Part shown: positions 1 through 10,877 of the stretch, piece by piece | Layout: every line of letters begins with the position of its first letter | How positions within the stretch are numbered: the stretch's first letter is position 1 | Source: Pochonia chlamydosporia 170 | Taxonomy: Eukaryota; Ascomycota; Sordariomycetes; Hypocreales; Clavicipitaceae | Reading direction: 5' to 3' | Assembly (NCBI RefSeq): GCF_001653235.2 | Contig: NC_035790.1 | Location: 372,001 to 436,000, forward strand | Length of the DNA: 64,000 nt | Notes under the pieces: generated by a model | Seen by the model: the letters and a program-made list of their open reading frames with translations, nothing else | The model's database searches: none | Told to the model about the DNA's origin: nothing | Position numbers and translations under genes: made by a program

Positions 1-642
1 CACCACATTGTCGCATGCAAATCCCTGAATGGCATGTAAGTTGTAAAGTCTCCGAGGCAGCGATAGCAACTTTCAGCTTACATATTGTGCGGACAAGTAC
101 GAAAGTCCACCACCAAGCATGAAGCCAGTGACACCAACATCACCTAGCCGGCCACCAACAGCGGTTTTACCTAATGGCTCGAGGGCGGAATATACGTCCT
201 CCCATTTACACCCAGCGCCCACTTCGACTGTTTTGCCATCTTCAGATGGGATGGCATACTGCGAGTTTGGTCTAAACGCGATTAGAAGCCCTTGGTTTAC
301 ATTAGAGTAACCGAGATTTGGGTTATGCCCACCGCTTTTGAGGGCAAACTTAACGGAAGGATAGGCGTTCAAGACTTTAATAGCGAAGGAGACTTGCTCG
401 GCATTATATGGGAAAAATCCGCAAGTAGGTCTGTTCTTGGAGCTCGCAGCATTCCAATAGCTAAACAATGCACTGTTGTAGATTGAAGCATTGGCAATCG
501 TGTCGACAGCCTGTGGACCAATTGGATCCCAAATGAGTAGGTTGGGAAACCTTGAACGCAGCGCTGAGCAGACTGCTTTTGTGTCATGAGAAGATGCCTC
601 TATGAATGGGCATAGAACAAGAGTCAACCAGAGGAAGCGCAT
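1..642 (-). CDS. Secreted FAD-linked oxidoreductase (berberine-bridge type), 3' part off window
   Basis: Exon 1 runs 642 to 82. A 57-nt intron follows (81 to 25, GTAAGC...CAG), and exon 2 starts at 24 and leaves the window. The ATG at 642 gives a hydrophobic signal peptide (MRFLWLTLVLCPF), so the protein is probably secreted. The PCMH-type FAD-binding fold shows as the SGGHNPNLGYSN segment, a GAGCKWEDVY strand and the glycine-rich LGGGLSYLSAQYG stretch; after splicing it continues into FACDNVV, as usual in this family. Members oxidise alcohols, sugars or specialised metabolites with a flavin that is often covalently bound. The substrate-binding and C-terminal halves are missing, so the substrate cannot be guessed. 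An in-frame TTG further upstream (765) was not used because fungi start at ATG and the signal peptide begins at 642. Confidence 0.85.
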
Positions 643-1777
643 GCTGGGTTGTCTGACTGCTCTTTGCTTTGGAATGAAAGTTGTCAATAATCTTGTCTGA
701 AACAAAATCGAAAGAGGCAGACAGGCGGGTGTATACCCCCAATACTGTATTGTTTTCTTTTCCAAACCTCGGCTTGAAGCTGGCTGACTTGAGCCGGGCT
801 ACGCAAATATATGAGAGCCAAAGACATCATGTGAACGGGCTGTAGTCCGTCTTGTCTCGGGCATCTTTATTGCTTTTTCCGGCACACCGGAAAGACAAAC
901 TTTTCTCTGCTTTCCTTCTACTTCACTCAATGCCCATTTGCTGGTGGATCCTTCTATGAAGCGTCAGTTGAGGTGGCAGACCCGACATGTTGACCTCTTT
1001 GGATCACAACGATGTGGAGTTTAATGTTGGATCCTGGACAAATGGGGCCGCTGCGGAGGTCTGTGCAACTGCGATCGAACATCTGTCATTCGTTTGAGTC
1101 AAATCTAAATCTTGTCTTGATCCAGTTCAGTCGAAAAGAGTTGAAAAGAAACAAAAAACACGGCCCCTAATGCAGCCAGGGTGCATTTTGCCGTTGCTAT
1201 GTGATGGCCTTGGGCCAGCTAGCTCATTATTAGTTGCATTTTTGACCCACCTCGCTTAGAGAATAGGCTAGGAGATTGCCAAATGCAAAGGTCAACAACA
1301 CTATTATAGTCTGTGCACATGTGGACGATCTCAATATTTGTACTTTTATCAACATCTTCTAACACGGCGTGCTGTTATTTTTGTGAGATTGACTCCAGAA
1401 ATTTAAGACTGATATTGTTCAATCGGTCCGGTGTATTATGGCAACTTTGGTGATAACACGCAGTCCCTCTTGGTCTGGTTGAGGTGTTGCAAAGCGGGCA
1501 GCGGAACATCCACAACCCAACTGCCGTTGATGCATGCTTGTGACACCCTACCCAGTTCTCGGCTGTTTGGCAGATCGCAGATACGCATCGGGAATTACAG
1601 CTTCCGAAGACTGGGATGCGAGAGCAACATGAATGTCCACCAGGCAAGCAAATTTAGGGCCATGCATCAACCCCCGACTAGCGCCCCAACTGGTGGATGA
1701 AGCTGAATTGCCATCGAATCGCTTCAATAGCTGTATTTAGGAATAGATCAATGATACTGCCTCCTGTATCCACCCAT
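643..1777. other. Intergenic, 1.1 kb
   Basis: This stretch lies upstream of the FAD oxidase (minus strand) and downstream of the sugar transporter stop. It holds only short open frames without domain-like composition. I see no RNA gene or repeat here. Confidence 0.6.
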
Positions 1778-3684
1778 CTATGTCTGTTGGTATGGAGCTC
1801 TTGTAATTTGCAATTCCTTTTCAATCTGCTGCATATCCAAATCGGCAACCTCGGCATTCTCCCCATCAATAACTTTCGCCAATTCTTCCAAAGTTGGCCC
1901 CTTAGTTTCTATATAGGTAAAATACACAAATGCAAACTCGAATACGATCCAGCACTACAGCGGACAGATTGTTAGCCAAGACACTGCAACAACATTGACG
2001 TTGCTTACCGTGTAGATCAAATACAGTTTCCAGTTCTGGCTCCCAAATGCCTTGAATGCGACGGGGTTTGCGTAATTATTCAGCGCCAACGCTGCCTGGA
2101 CGCAGAGATTTACAATCATGAGACCCTTGGCTCGGAGCTTGTACGGCAAAATCTCAATGGAGTAACCGATTAGGAGGCCAGACCATGCCATCGCATACAT
2201 GATCGTAAATACCCAGATAAATACTATCATGGCATAATTGGCTCCCTTCAAATGGTACTCCTCATACAAGGCCGAGGTAAGAGTCCAAAAAATAAAAGTC
2301 ACTAGCATCCCACCCGTGGACGCGAGGAATGTTGGCCGACGACCGAATTTGTCTACCATCAAGGCCATGGACACCGAAATCACCAACGCTAGTGATGTAT
2401 TTCCGGCGCTCAACTACTCGCGATGCGTTAGTGATCGCCCGAAAGTCTTGTAGAGCAAAGTGGCTGAGTGACAAACATACCCCCAACTTGACCGTGGAGC
2501 TGTGAATGCCTACGCCATCATATAGTAGGTTTGTATAGTTAGAGATAATAGCATTTCCAGACCACTGGGAAAAGAATCCCAGCGAAATCAAAATCATGAG
2601 ACGATAGCGATTTCCAGGCGTCCTGAAGAAATCCAAGTAGCTGGTTGTCTTTTTGTTTTGAAGCTCGGTCTTAATTGTGTCACGCACTTCTCGGAACTCA
2701 AACTGAACGGTCGGATGGTCCACATTGCCATTGGCGTGATATTTCGCAAAGAAGTTCAGCGCTTCATCGAACTTGTCGTTCGCAATCTGGTATCGCGGAG
2801 ATTCAGGGATCCCTAAAGATTATGCCGTGAGAAAAAGCCGGCTATCTAATGAAGGCTAACAAAACTTACACCATATGCAAAGAATCTGAATGACAGAAGG
2901 GAACGCTTGTAGAATAGCAGGAATTCTCCAAGACCAATCATTGTCGAGATAGTTGGTGCCAAATGATATCCAGGACACAGCTTAGTAAAAGTCAGCATGA
3001 ATTACGGGTAAAAAGCGTTGCGGGACGCATACTTAGAGCCCCTACATTCCATAAACAATTGTATACGGTGGTCAGCCTACCACGATGCTGGGGATGGCAT
3101 AATTCCGTTAACAGCATGGGAGAACAGAGCTGAGCCAACGAGTTCCCGAATCCAAGCAGAACACGGCCAGCGGCAAAAACTGCCATGTTTTGGCACACTC
3201 CCTGCATAATCGCTCCTGCTATCATAAAGCAACATCCAACTGCAATCGGTGGTCTTCGACCCAGCCTGTCAGCTAGAATTGGACTGATTTGAGGTCAGCG
3301 GTAGTCCTCTTCGGCGTATGCTTAGTATGGATATACTGACACCAGTGGAATAGATACCAGGCTGCCAATTGTATACAGAGCAACTAGCAAACCGAGAAAG
3401 GAACCATCGGGATGATTGAAGTACGTCTGCCATGATTCAAAATTTTGCACAGCATTAAAAAATGATCTATCTTCTGTTAGAGGGCGATGGCGAATAAGCC
3501 TGGGGGATGCGCACCCGTCATATCCAGTTGTTGCAGAAGCTATGCAGAGAACGAAGGCATAGAAGTACAGCTTTCTGAGTCCTGGATCCTTCCACCACGT
3601 AACATGCTCGAAGTGAGGGACATCTTGTTGGGCTTCATCAAGCCTGTCCCGGGCCTTTGTCTGGGCCTTACCTAACAATCCCAT
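1778..3684 (-). CDS. MFS sugar transporter (sugar porter family), 523 aa, 7 exons
   Basis: Exons on the minus strand are 3684-3515, 3466-3341, 3283-3033, 2980-2870, 2812-2481, 2413-2009 and 1954-1778, summing to exactly 524 codons. All introns are GT-AG. Sugar-porter signatures are present in order: ASATTGYDGS in TM1, DRLGRRP in the loop after TM2, GRVLLGFGNS, PESPRY before the central loop, DKFGRRP in the second half, and ETKGPTLEEL after TM12. Length and motif order fit a plasma-membrane proton-coupled hexose, disaccharide or quinate-like transporter of the lactose-permease type. The start at 3684 gives the typical short cytosolic N terminus before WWKDPGLRKLYFYAF. The exon 2/3 junction uses a GTCAGT donor and is the least certain. 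The substrate is not resolvable. Confidence 0.88.
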
Positions 3685-3784
3685 CGTCAAGGCAATAATG
3701 TGAGCTTGGGGATGGAATGCCGCGGCTAGTACCAAAGAGCTTTTAGAGGAGGTGTAATGTGGTGTTTGTCTTTCGTGCCAAGTC

Positions 3785-3790
3785 TATATA
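3785..3790 (-). promoter_or_regulatory. TATA-like box of the sugar transporter
   Basis: TATATA lies about 100 nt upstream of the transporter ATG at 3684. Position and sequence fit a TATA element, but this is weak evidence on its own. Confidence 0.35.
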
Positions 3791-4346
3791 GAGCTGAATA
3801 GTGTCATCGAGTTGATGGCATTTGTATCATTTATATAACAAGTTCCCTTGCTGGACACTCATGGCGAAAGATGCCCTATTGCTCATTGAGCGTTGCCAAC
3901 GTGAAACTAAACACTAGCTTTTCAAATCAACCAGTCGTTAGCTCTTCCAATTCCCCCGCATTCTGATACTGTGGCGCTCTTAGTTTCAACCCTCAAAACC
4001 TTTGAATTGCCGCTCAACTGGGAATTTGCCAGCAAATACACGAGCGGCAAACGGTACTCTTGGCATCAATATTAGCCAATTGCCGGAACACAGGCTGAAA
4101 TGAATCCAATAACTTGAATAATTAGAATGATCTAATGCTCAATGCGGGCATTGAGCGTCATCTGAGAGCTGTGTTCTTTATTGCCGTTTAGGCTAAAACC
4201 AAAGACTTGAACCGCCACAAAGTCATGCACAGCTCCTCCTTTTTGGAAACTTGGGTATTATCCGATTGGCAAGACCCGTGGTGCCAAGGGTATTTCGGGC
4301 AATAGATGTCTGAGTGTCGGATTGATGCCCGCTAATTTTTTGGTGA

Positions 4347-4353
4347 TATAAAA
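4347..4353 (+). promoter_or_regulatory. TATA box of the PhyH dioxygenase gene
   Basis: TATAAAA sits 80 nt upstream of the ATG at 4433, the usual place for a fungal TATA element. Confidence 0.45.
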
Positions 4354-4432
4354 CTACATGAGAATACTGGCATGTCTGCGTCTTTCTGTTGCGTAAGAAA
4401 GCTTCACACCAAACACAACTATCTACAACAAA

Positions 4433-5395
4433 ATGGCCATCAACCAACAGTATCAGTTGACCAACGAGCAGAAGGAGCACTTCATTCGCAGAGGGTTTCT
4501 CCAGCTTAAAGCGTGCTTCACTAAAGAACAAGCCGATGCAGTGACAAAGAATGTATGGACTCGTTTGGGTATGGACCCCTTAGATAAGTCCACCTGGACT
4601 GCCTCGAGGACAAACATGCCAAACCACAAGGCGTTCAGTGCTGATGAATTGGCACCACGAGCTTGGGCTGCGATATGTGAGCTCTGCGGCGGTGAAGACA
4701 AAATATCCCCAGAAAGTAAAGAGTGGCGAGACGGACTCATTGTTAGTCTGGGGAGTCCTGAACTTGAAGGGAAAGAAGTACAGCCCCAAGAACTTGATGG
4801 ATGGCATGTTGACGGGGACTTCTTCGTGCACTACCTTGACAGCCCAGAGCAGGGCTTGCTCGTGATTCCTCTTTTCTCTGACATCGTGCCAGGGGGTGGT
4901 GGAACGATGATCTGCCCAGAAGCTATCCCCAAAGTTGCCGCTCACTTGCGGGATCATCCTGAGGGCGTATCACCGCGAATGCTTCCTAGGGGACACAATG
5001 ACTTCTATAAAGAGACGGACTTGGGTTGGTTCTGTGACCTGGCAAAGACCTGTTCCGACTTTGTCGAAGTCACCGGGCAGTGCGGCGATGTCTTCATACT
5101 GCATCCACTGATGCTTCATAGTGCATCAACCAATCCGCTGAGGAAAGTAAGAATCATTACGAATCCTCCGGTGTCTCTCTCACAGCCTTTCATTTTCAGC
5201 CGAGCCGACAACGCCTACTCACTAGTTGAACAAGCAACTCTGCGAGCGCTCGGAGCGACATCGCTCCCTGGATGGCAAATTGCTCAGCCTAGAGAACCCA
5301 TTATTCCAAACAGGGCGAAGCTACACGAAAAGATGAAGTTGGAGGAACTGCAGCGACTGAATGGGATGGCCGCTGAGGTAGTGACGAGTACATAG
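4433..5395 (+). CDS. PhyH-family Fe(II)/2-oxoglutarate dioxygenase, 320 aa
   Basis: Single-exon gene, ATG at 4433 preceded by an A-rich context (CAAAATGG). It belongs to the phytanoyl-CoA dioxygenase family of non-haem iron enzymes. The iron-binding HxD is visible as WHVDGDFF near residue 123 and the distal His as LHPLMLHSAS near residue 230. The Arg a few residues later in RKVRIITNPP is the likely 2-oxoglutarate anchor. A GGGGTMICPEA turn sits between them as in the family. Such enzymes hydroxylate or desaturate lipids and specialised metabolites in fungi. The methyltransferase gene follows 342 nt downstream on the same strand, so the two could act on the same compound, but nothing in the sequence proves it. 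The substrate is unknown. Confidence 0.85.
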   Translation: MAINQQYQLTNEQKEHFIRRGFLQLKACFTKEQADAVTKNVWTRLGMDPLDKSTWTASRTNMPNHKAFSADELAPRAWAAICELCGGEDKISPESKEWRDGLIVSLGSPELEGKEVQPQELDGWHVDGDFFVHYLDSPEQGLLVIPLFSDIVPGGGGTMICPEAIPKVAAHLRDHPEGVSPRMLPRGHNDFYKETDLGWFCDLAKTCSDFVEVTGQCGDVFILHPLMLHSASTNPLRKVRIITNPPVSLSQPFIFSRADNAYSLVEQATLRALGATSLPGWQIAQPREPIIPNRAKLHEKMKLEELQRLNGMAAEVVTST

Positions 5396-5737
5396 TACCT
5401 TGAAGAGTCAGTAAGGAAAGACAATCTCAACTAATTCTTGTCTCATCACAAACACTAGAACATATTTGTTCAGTCTCTAGAATCTGGTTAATTATTCTTT
5501 TTTGTACATATAATAGTGATAATAAGAGCATAACAATGAATCGCTTTCGTCTTATTCCGTCGTGCTGCAACGACCGCACATCGGCCATGTGCTCCGACAC
5601 CGGAGCTAAGGAACCTTACATAATGACACCATCATTGAGCATACTTAAGCCGGATATGGTAGGTGGTTTATTCATTGCAAATTGCATTTAAGACCTTTCA
5701 ATCTATTTAGCAGGATAATACGGTAAACTGCTTTACA
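5396..5737. other. Intergenic, PhyH terminator side and methyltransferase promoter
   Basis: 342 bp, AT-rich directly after the PhyH stop (a TTTTTTGTACATATAATA stretch, near 5500). No specific element recognised. Confidence 0.5.
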
Positions 5738-6559
5738 ATGAGTCAAAAAACCGAGGCGGCCACGTACACCCACGGGCACCATGCGTCTGTGCTGCGATCA
5801 CATACGTGGCGTACAGCTCTAAACTCCGCCAGCTATTTGCTACCTCACATTAAACCGGACATGACCATTCTGGATATCGGCTGTGGGCCAGGAACAATAA
5901 CTGTCGATCTGGCGGGCTATGTTCCCAAGGGGCGGGTGATAGGCTTGGAGCGTGCTGCAAAAGTACTCGACCAAGCACGAGCTCTTGCGGCCGACAAGGG
6001 CGTTGACAACATCCAGTTTGTAGAGGGCGATGCCAACTCTCTTAGCTACCCGGATAACACATTCGATATCGTGTTTTGTCACCAAGTACTGCAGCATGTC
6101 AATGATCCCGTTGGCATCTTGCGCGAAATGCGGCGAGTTGCCAAGCCTGGCGGTATAGTTGCCGCCCGCGAATCCGACTATGGAGCGTTTACGTGGTACC
6201 CAGAAGTCGCAGGCATGAAGGAGTGGCAGTCTCTCTATAGGAAACTGGCAACTCATAACGGAGGCGAGCCAGACGCAGGGAGAATGGTGCATGTTTGGGC
6301 CAAGCAAGCGGGCTTTGTCGCTGATTCAATCACATCCAGTGTCAGTTCATGGTGCTACAGTAACAAAGAGGAAGTGGCATGGTGGAGTGGGTTATGGGCA
6401 GAGCGAACAGTTGCATCTTCTTTTGCAGACACTGCCATTGAGTCAAATATTGCTTCAAAAGAGCAGCTTGCAGAAGTTGCGAAGACCTGGCAGAAATGGG
6501 GCGGCGAAGAAGACGCATGGTTCTCAGTGCCAAGCGGCGAAATATTGTGCATAAAGTAG
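5738..6559 (+). CDS. Class I SAM-dependent methyltransferase (UbiE/Methyltransf_11 type), 273 aa
   Basis: Single-exon frame from the ATG at 5738. The Rossmann SAM-binding motif I is ILDIGCGPGT at about residues 45-54. Next come an acidic end of strand 2 (VIGLE), motif GDAN, and the DIVFCHQVLQHVNDP segment of motif post-II. The KPGG of motif III is followed by the AARESDYGAF loop. Length and motif order match fungal UbiE-like small-molecule methyltransferases, which methylate O, N or C atoms of quinones, sterols and specialised metabolites. It follows the PhyH dioxygenase on the same strand. The acceptor is not predictable; there is no membrane segment or targeting peptide, so it is probably cytosolic. 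Confidence 0.85.
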   Translation: MSQKTEAATYTHGHHASVLRSHTWRTALNSASYLLPHIKPDMTILDIGCGPGTITVDLAGYVPKGRVIGLERAAKVLDQARALAADKGVDNIQFVEGDANSLSYPDNTFDIVFCHQVLQHVNDPVGILREMRRVAKPGGIVAARESDYGAFTWYPEVAGMKEWQSLYRKLATHNGGEPDAGRMVHVWAKQAGFVADSITSSVSSWCYSNKEEVAWWSGLWAERTVASSFADTAIESNIASKEQLAEVAKTWQKWGGEEDAWFSVPSGEILCIK

Positions 6560-6774
6560 ACATGAACTAGGGATAAGACAGGTCTTATGCAGCTTCTTAC
6601 CTAAGGGTTCTTTTATTTTTTCCCAAATGTGATTGTTGATGAGATCTATGCGTAGGTCCTGCGTTCAGTTTCAGTTTACAGGCACGCGAACTCCAGGATG
6701 AGAGCGGTCACAGGGGATGCTTAGAAACAGTAGCATTAGTACAGAGTATATTAGCAAAATCCTCCTCAGTAAGA

Positions 6775-8274
6775 CTAAAAATATCCTGGCGGCTCATTAT
6801 CGCTGGACTCCAGCATAAAACCAGGTAGTCCTGCATAAGTGTTTCGTCGTCCCTGGTCCTGTCCTCGCACAGAAGCGAAATCCAGCAGCGTTTGCAACTC
6901 TTGCTGTGTCTGATGACGTGGTTCAACTCCGATTTGTATCGGCACGACAAGGGACAGCGTGGAAAGGCTCTGCCCGACAGAGAGGCAAAGGTCTAATGTG
7001 TAGGTGCGAGAAATCCGGCAAGAGTGAAAGGTAGGCAGGTATACCTTCTTGTTGCCGCTGGGAACGGTAAACTGAATATTCAATTCGGACGTGCAGCGTT
7101 TAGCACCAGCAGCGGCGGACGACATATCCGGACAAGTAACAGCACTGACGCGTCTCCCGGGAGAGTCAGTTCTATTTGGCTGGTCTGCTTCTCGTATATG
7201 CTCCAATGGGTCCTGATCAGGCGGAAACATGAACTCTTCCCATAATGAATCAGCAGTCTCCTCTCGCCAGGATAAATCGCCAATGGGAAGGCTAAAGAGC
7301 CGTCTGGACGTGGTGTACTCATATGGTGGTGCCACATGTTCGAAGGTTCTTCGGCCACCAAGGTTCGGGAGATGGCTCATGAAAGATATGTCAAAATACG
7401 TGTGCGAGGTAAGCTTGCCAGTCACTGAATTGATCTTTGGCAACGGAGCATCGAGGCAAGCCGAGTCAAAAGTGAGCGAAAGGCGACATGAGGTCCCAGA
7501 AGCTGCGTGCCCGTCAGCGGACAGCATGATAGCTTGGGGTTGAGCAGCAGTGACCGTGAGTCTTCCCAGCTTGCTGGCAACAAAATTCTTTCGTATTGTT
7601 TTACTTCTAGAGAGCACATAGCGGTCATCAAGAGAAGTAATATCCAGTGGCGCATCTTCTGGAAACGCAGGCAAGACCCTGATCATACGAGACTCTGCGA
7701 TCACCCTAGCCGGAAGAAATTCGACCGGAAAAGTCCTAGTAGCAAGCACAGTTATCGCATACTTGATCTGTGTCATTTGCGGAGACTGATCATCGCCTTC
7801 CCAGAATCCCATCGTTGGAGGCGGTCGCAGGTGTTGTTCCTTGACGGCAGGCGAGGCGCATTTGTGCCTGCATGCTCCGATGGCGAGATGAAAGGGCACG
7901 ACAAAATGGAAAGGGAATGAATATTCTTGACCGGCAGCGAATACCTTGTTTGCGGGCAGATTGTTCTGTTGGATTGGCATGAGAAGCTTCATGAAAGGAA
8001 GTGCAATGATTCCCGACTCATGTTGTAAGAAGTTCTGAGTGGTGCTGACCCCAACCAGACTTATCTCGAAAAAGTCGAAAGGGACGTCGTGAACGGCATT
8101 GATAGTGACTCGGCCCTTGACTGCCGAACCGGAGGTGTAGATCTTGGCGTTGAAATGTTGTTCCAGTTCGAAACGAAGTCGATAAGCATCGTGCCTTGGA
8201 TTATTTGGCCAGACCGCAGCTGGCAAAGTTGCCGGCGGACGGCGATACATGGCGTTTGTACCGTAAAAGAACAT
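6775..8274 (-). CDS. Arrestin-like protein with C-terminal PPxY motif, 499 aa
   Basis: Uninterrupted frame from the ATG at 8274. The N-terminal part looks like the arrestin N fold (LEQHFNAKIYTSGSAVKGRV, then ISLVGVSTTQN) and the middle to C-terminal part like the arrestin C fold (SGTSCRLSLTF, YFDISFMSHLP, IQFTVPSG, then YTLDLCLSVG). The last residues read EPPGYF, which contains a PPxY motif that binds WW domains of Rsp5/NEDD4 ubiquitin ligases. Alpha-arrestins of this kind recruit the ligase to plasma-membrane transporters and trigger endocytosis, which fits a neighbourhood rich in transporters, although such genes are scattered in fungal genomes. The family call is from motifs and overall pattern, not from a close homologue I recall. 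Confidence 0.72.
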   Translation of the reverse strand: MFFYGTNAMYRRPPATLPAAVWPNNPRHDAYRLRFELEQHFNAKIYTSGSAVKGRVTINAVHDVPFDFFEISLVGVSTTQNFLQHESGIIALPFMKLLMPIQQNNLPANKVFAAGQEYSFPFHFVVPFHLAIGACRHKCASPAVKEQHLRPPPTMGFWEGDDQSPQMTQIKYAITVLATRTFPVEFLPARVIAESRMIRVLPAFPEDAPLDITSLDDRYVLSRSKTIRKNFVASKLGRLTVTAAQPQAIMLSADGHAASGTSCRLSLTFDSACLDAPLPKINSVTGKLTSHTYFDISFMSHLPNLGGRRTFEHVAPPYEYTTSRRLFSLPIGDLSWREETADSLWEEFMFPPDQDPLEHIREADQPNRTDSPGRRVSAVTCPDMSSAAAGAKRCTSELNIQFTVPSGNKKVYLPTFHSCRISRTYTLDLCLSVGQSLSTLSLVVPIQIGVEPRHQTQQELQTLLDFASVRGQDQGRRNTYAGLPGFMLESSDNEPPGYF

Positions 8275-9490
8275 TTGCCACTATGCGATTAAGTCATCTC
8301 GTACCCCAAGTCATCGTCAGAGCCGACTCCGCTCTTGCAACTTGTCGCAACAAGTCGAACTCGCTCGCGTGTCGCGTGTAGGCACAAAGGTTGATTTAGC
8401 AACTTGAGAAATCTGTCTGGGCGCCCGAAACCTGCGACATGATCGATTGAGGCCCGAGAATTTGAATGAGGTCGGAGAAAGGCGTGTTAGGCATTGACAC
8501 AAGTGATGCCATGGCCAGCCATCAAATATGTAAGCAAAAGGGCGGCGTTGTCACAAGACTCTCCCACTAGGATGTGATGAGGGGTTGTTTGTTGGAGAAA
8601 GACACGGCACTGGGATCAGTCGAGTCACACTAGCATATAGTAGCACACCATTTGTCATTATGGAATGGGTTGGTCATGATACAGGTTATGTCTTAGAATC
8701 ATGGCTGGACAATTGCTTGGCGGGCTGAGAAAGAGTTGCCCAATTGGTGCGATCAGTCTCCCAACGCCTTCCGCCATGACAAGTCACTAGCGGGAGCAAT
8801 TTACTGGCCCATGCTTTCAAAGGAAATCACTTGAGGCTTCTTGAGGTCCGATCGGGCCAACTCAGCACGTTCCCTCCATTGGTTTAGATGTACCAACACA
8901 CTAGCTAAGCAATGAACTTGCTACTGAGCGGACTTTTTCCGTTGGTTCGCCGTAGTCGTCAAATTAGAGATAGATATTATTCTCTCAGTATTTCCGTAAA
9001 TTGTGACTGTATTTCTGAATTGTCTATCTGGCAGCACTTATTCGGCTTCTGTGGCTTGCTTCAGGGTTTTATTACCCGCCTCTTGTATGCCTGCCACACT
9101 CCAGGTGCAGCGGCCAAACAAGTCGTGATGTCAATTACTCAGCCTATACGGAGTACAATATGACGAAACTGTATATGCATCCTGTTGGTGTGTCAACCGC
9201 AATGGGTGATATGGTGCAGGGCTAAGAAAGCTGGCAACTTCGGAATCCACGTATCCAACTTATTTTTCGTGACCTTTAAAAGGCAGAGCCAACTCGTGAA
9301 AGCTTTACGGCTAGATGACGACCAAACTGACACCTGAGTTGTTGGCCGAAAGTCAGACCCAGCTCCCTCGCATAAGATCTCGAGTTTAGTTATGTGTCAA
9401 CGCAAATGCACAGATATGTCTCAAGTCCAGTATGCGTCGATTACCTATGCCATTCTGGACGGTCTAAGGGGTTTCGCAACCGGGTCTCTC
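8275..9490. other. Intergenic, 1.2 kb
   Basis: This region lies upstream of the arrestin gene and downstream of the rhodopsin-fold gene. Short open frames such as 8912-9163 show no domain pattern. Nothing recognised. Confidence 0.55.
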
Positions 9491-10877
9491 CTATGCATCG
9501 TTATTAAGTGTGCCAAAAGCACCTTCAAAGGAAACGCTTCCAAGCCAAGAAGTTGTCATACCTCGAAGTATATCCTCCGTACTCGCATCCTTACTCGCCA
9601 ACTCAATGTCCACCGTCTTCACAATCCCCGGCCCTGTCTCGCCTCGTGAAGAGCCAGCATTCTCATCTCGGCTCATTATGTATCCATCCAACCTTGCACC
9701 GCGATACTTGGACTTGCTGCCGTAGGACGCGTTTCGGGTGGCGTAAAGAGATGTAGGAAAGAGAATGTCGAACATGGCTTGGAAACAGGGCCGCATGACG
9801 ACGACGGATGCCGCTATGATAGTCATATTAAATTCAACCACGATCATGATGTGCGTGGGGATAATGAGCCCTAACAGTGGCGTACTTGTTAGATCTATCG
9901 GAATATATACGGAGGATCGAATCTAGTTGCGTACAGGTGAAGTCTTTCTTGACGTCGTAGAGATCAGTAATCATGTAGAGGCGGACGATAGAGATCACCG
10001 TATCACTGGACGAGTTAGCACTCGATTCGAGGGTTAAACGAGACTGGATTCTGTACGTGCATCAGACCAAAAAGAATCAAGGCCGTCAACTGCTTGATCT
10101 CAATCCGTTTGTTCTTGACCAGGTATAACACTGGCAAGGGAATGCAGATTAGACATATGCTGGTAGACACATTAACCGCACCCGTGACGTAGTTGAACAT
10201 GACAGTCGTGTCGATGCAGTGGCCCGGCGTTTTGGGTAGCCAGCTCTTGTATACCGGGCTGCAGGCGAACATGCTAACGAGCGTTGCGGCAGTGAAAAAA
10301 CCTGCGAGAACCACCATGAGACCATAGTTGACTACGCGGGAGAACCTGATTAAGGGATGGTCCACGTAGCGGATGAGGTCACGGTAGACAAATGTCAGAG
10401 AAAGCTTGCTGAACAACAGTGGCAATTTTGTGAAGATTTGGATGAGCCAGAACGTCTATATTTCGTTAGATGCTGCCACAAGATGGTGAGGAGAGTGTTT
10501 GTCGGATGTACCAATGCGGTTTTGTAGGACCCTTGGAGGTCGAGAGGGAGGTCTCGTTGATGGCGGCCATAACCAAATGCAGCCGTGACTGGGAAAGTCA
10601 AATCAGTGAGAATACCAAGAATGTAAAATAGTGGTGTTGACGCACTGATTATATCAAGAATCATATGTATCACGGAAGCCAGCTGTGGTCCTGTCAGTCG
10701 CAAATATTCTCCAGCTTCGTCTATTCAACCTACCATGGCCGTGCTAATCAGATGGTCAGAGATGGCGAGTTTCCTTTTCGACCAGCGATATCCGACTCTC
10801 AGAGTGACCAATCCTAGAGTTAGTATCGTAATGCCGACATCAACGCCGAGGAAAAGAGCGGCCCTAGATTCCGGCAT
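9491..10877 (-). CDS. Fungal rhodopsin-fold (PTH11-like) integral membrane protein, 367 aa, 6 exons
   Basis: Exons are 10877-10734, 10682-10646, 10588-10512, 10455-10061, 10005-9935 and 9870-9491, giving exactly 368 codons. The protein starts with a membrane segment after MPESRAAL. It carries the YGRHQRDL motif in the first extracellular region, a CSPVYKSW and PGHCID cysteine pair typical of the fungal rhodopsin-domain family, several further membrane helices including ICLICIPLPVLYLV, and a hydrophilic C-terminal tail after about residue 290. Such proteins are seven-helix plasma-membrane proteins often called PTH11-like or SAT-cluster membrane proteins; the function of most is unknown. Intron 4 only keeps the frame if a GC donor (GCACGT, the GC form of the common GTACGT) or a weak GTTTAA donor is used, so that junction is uncertain. 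Confidence 0.75.

Larger units (their letters stand above)
3685..4432. promoter_or_regulatory. Divergent promoter region, sugar transporter / PhyH dioxygenase
   Basis: A 748-bp region between two divergently transcribed genes, AT-rich in its middle part. Apart from TATA-like sequences on each side I recognise no repeated operator-like motif. Confidence 0.5.
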
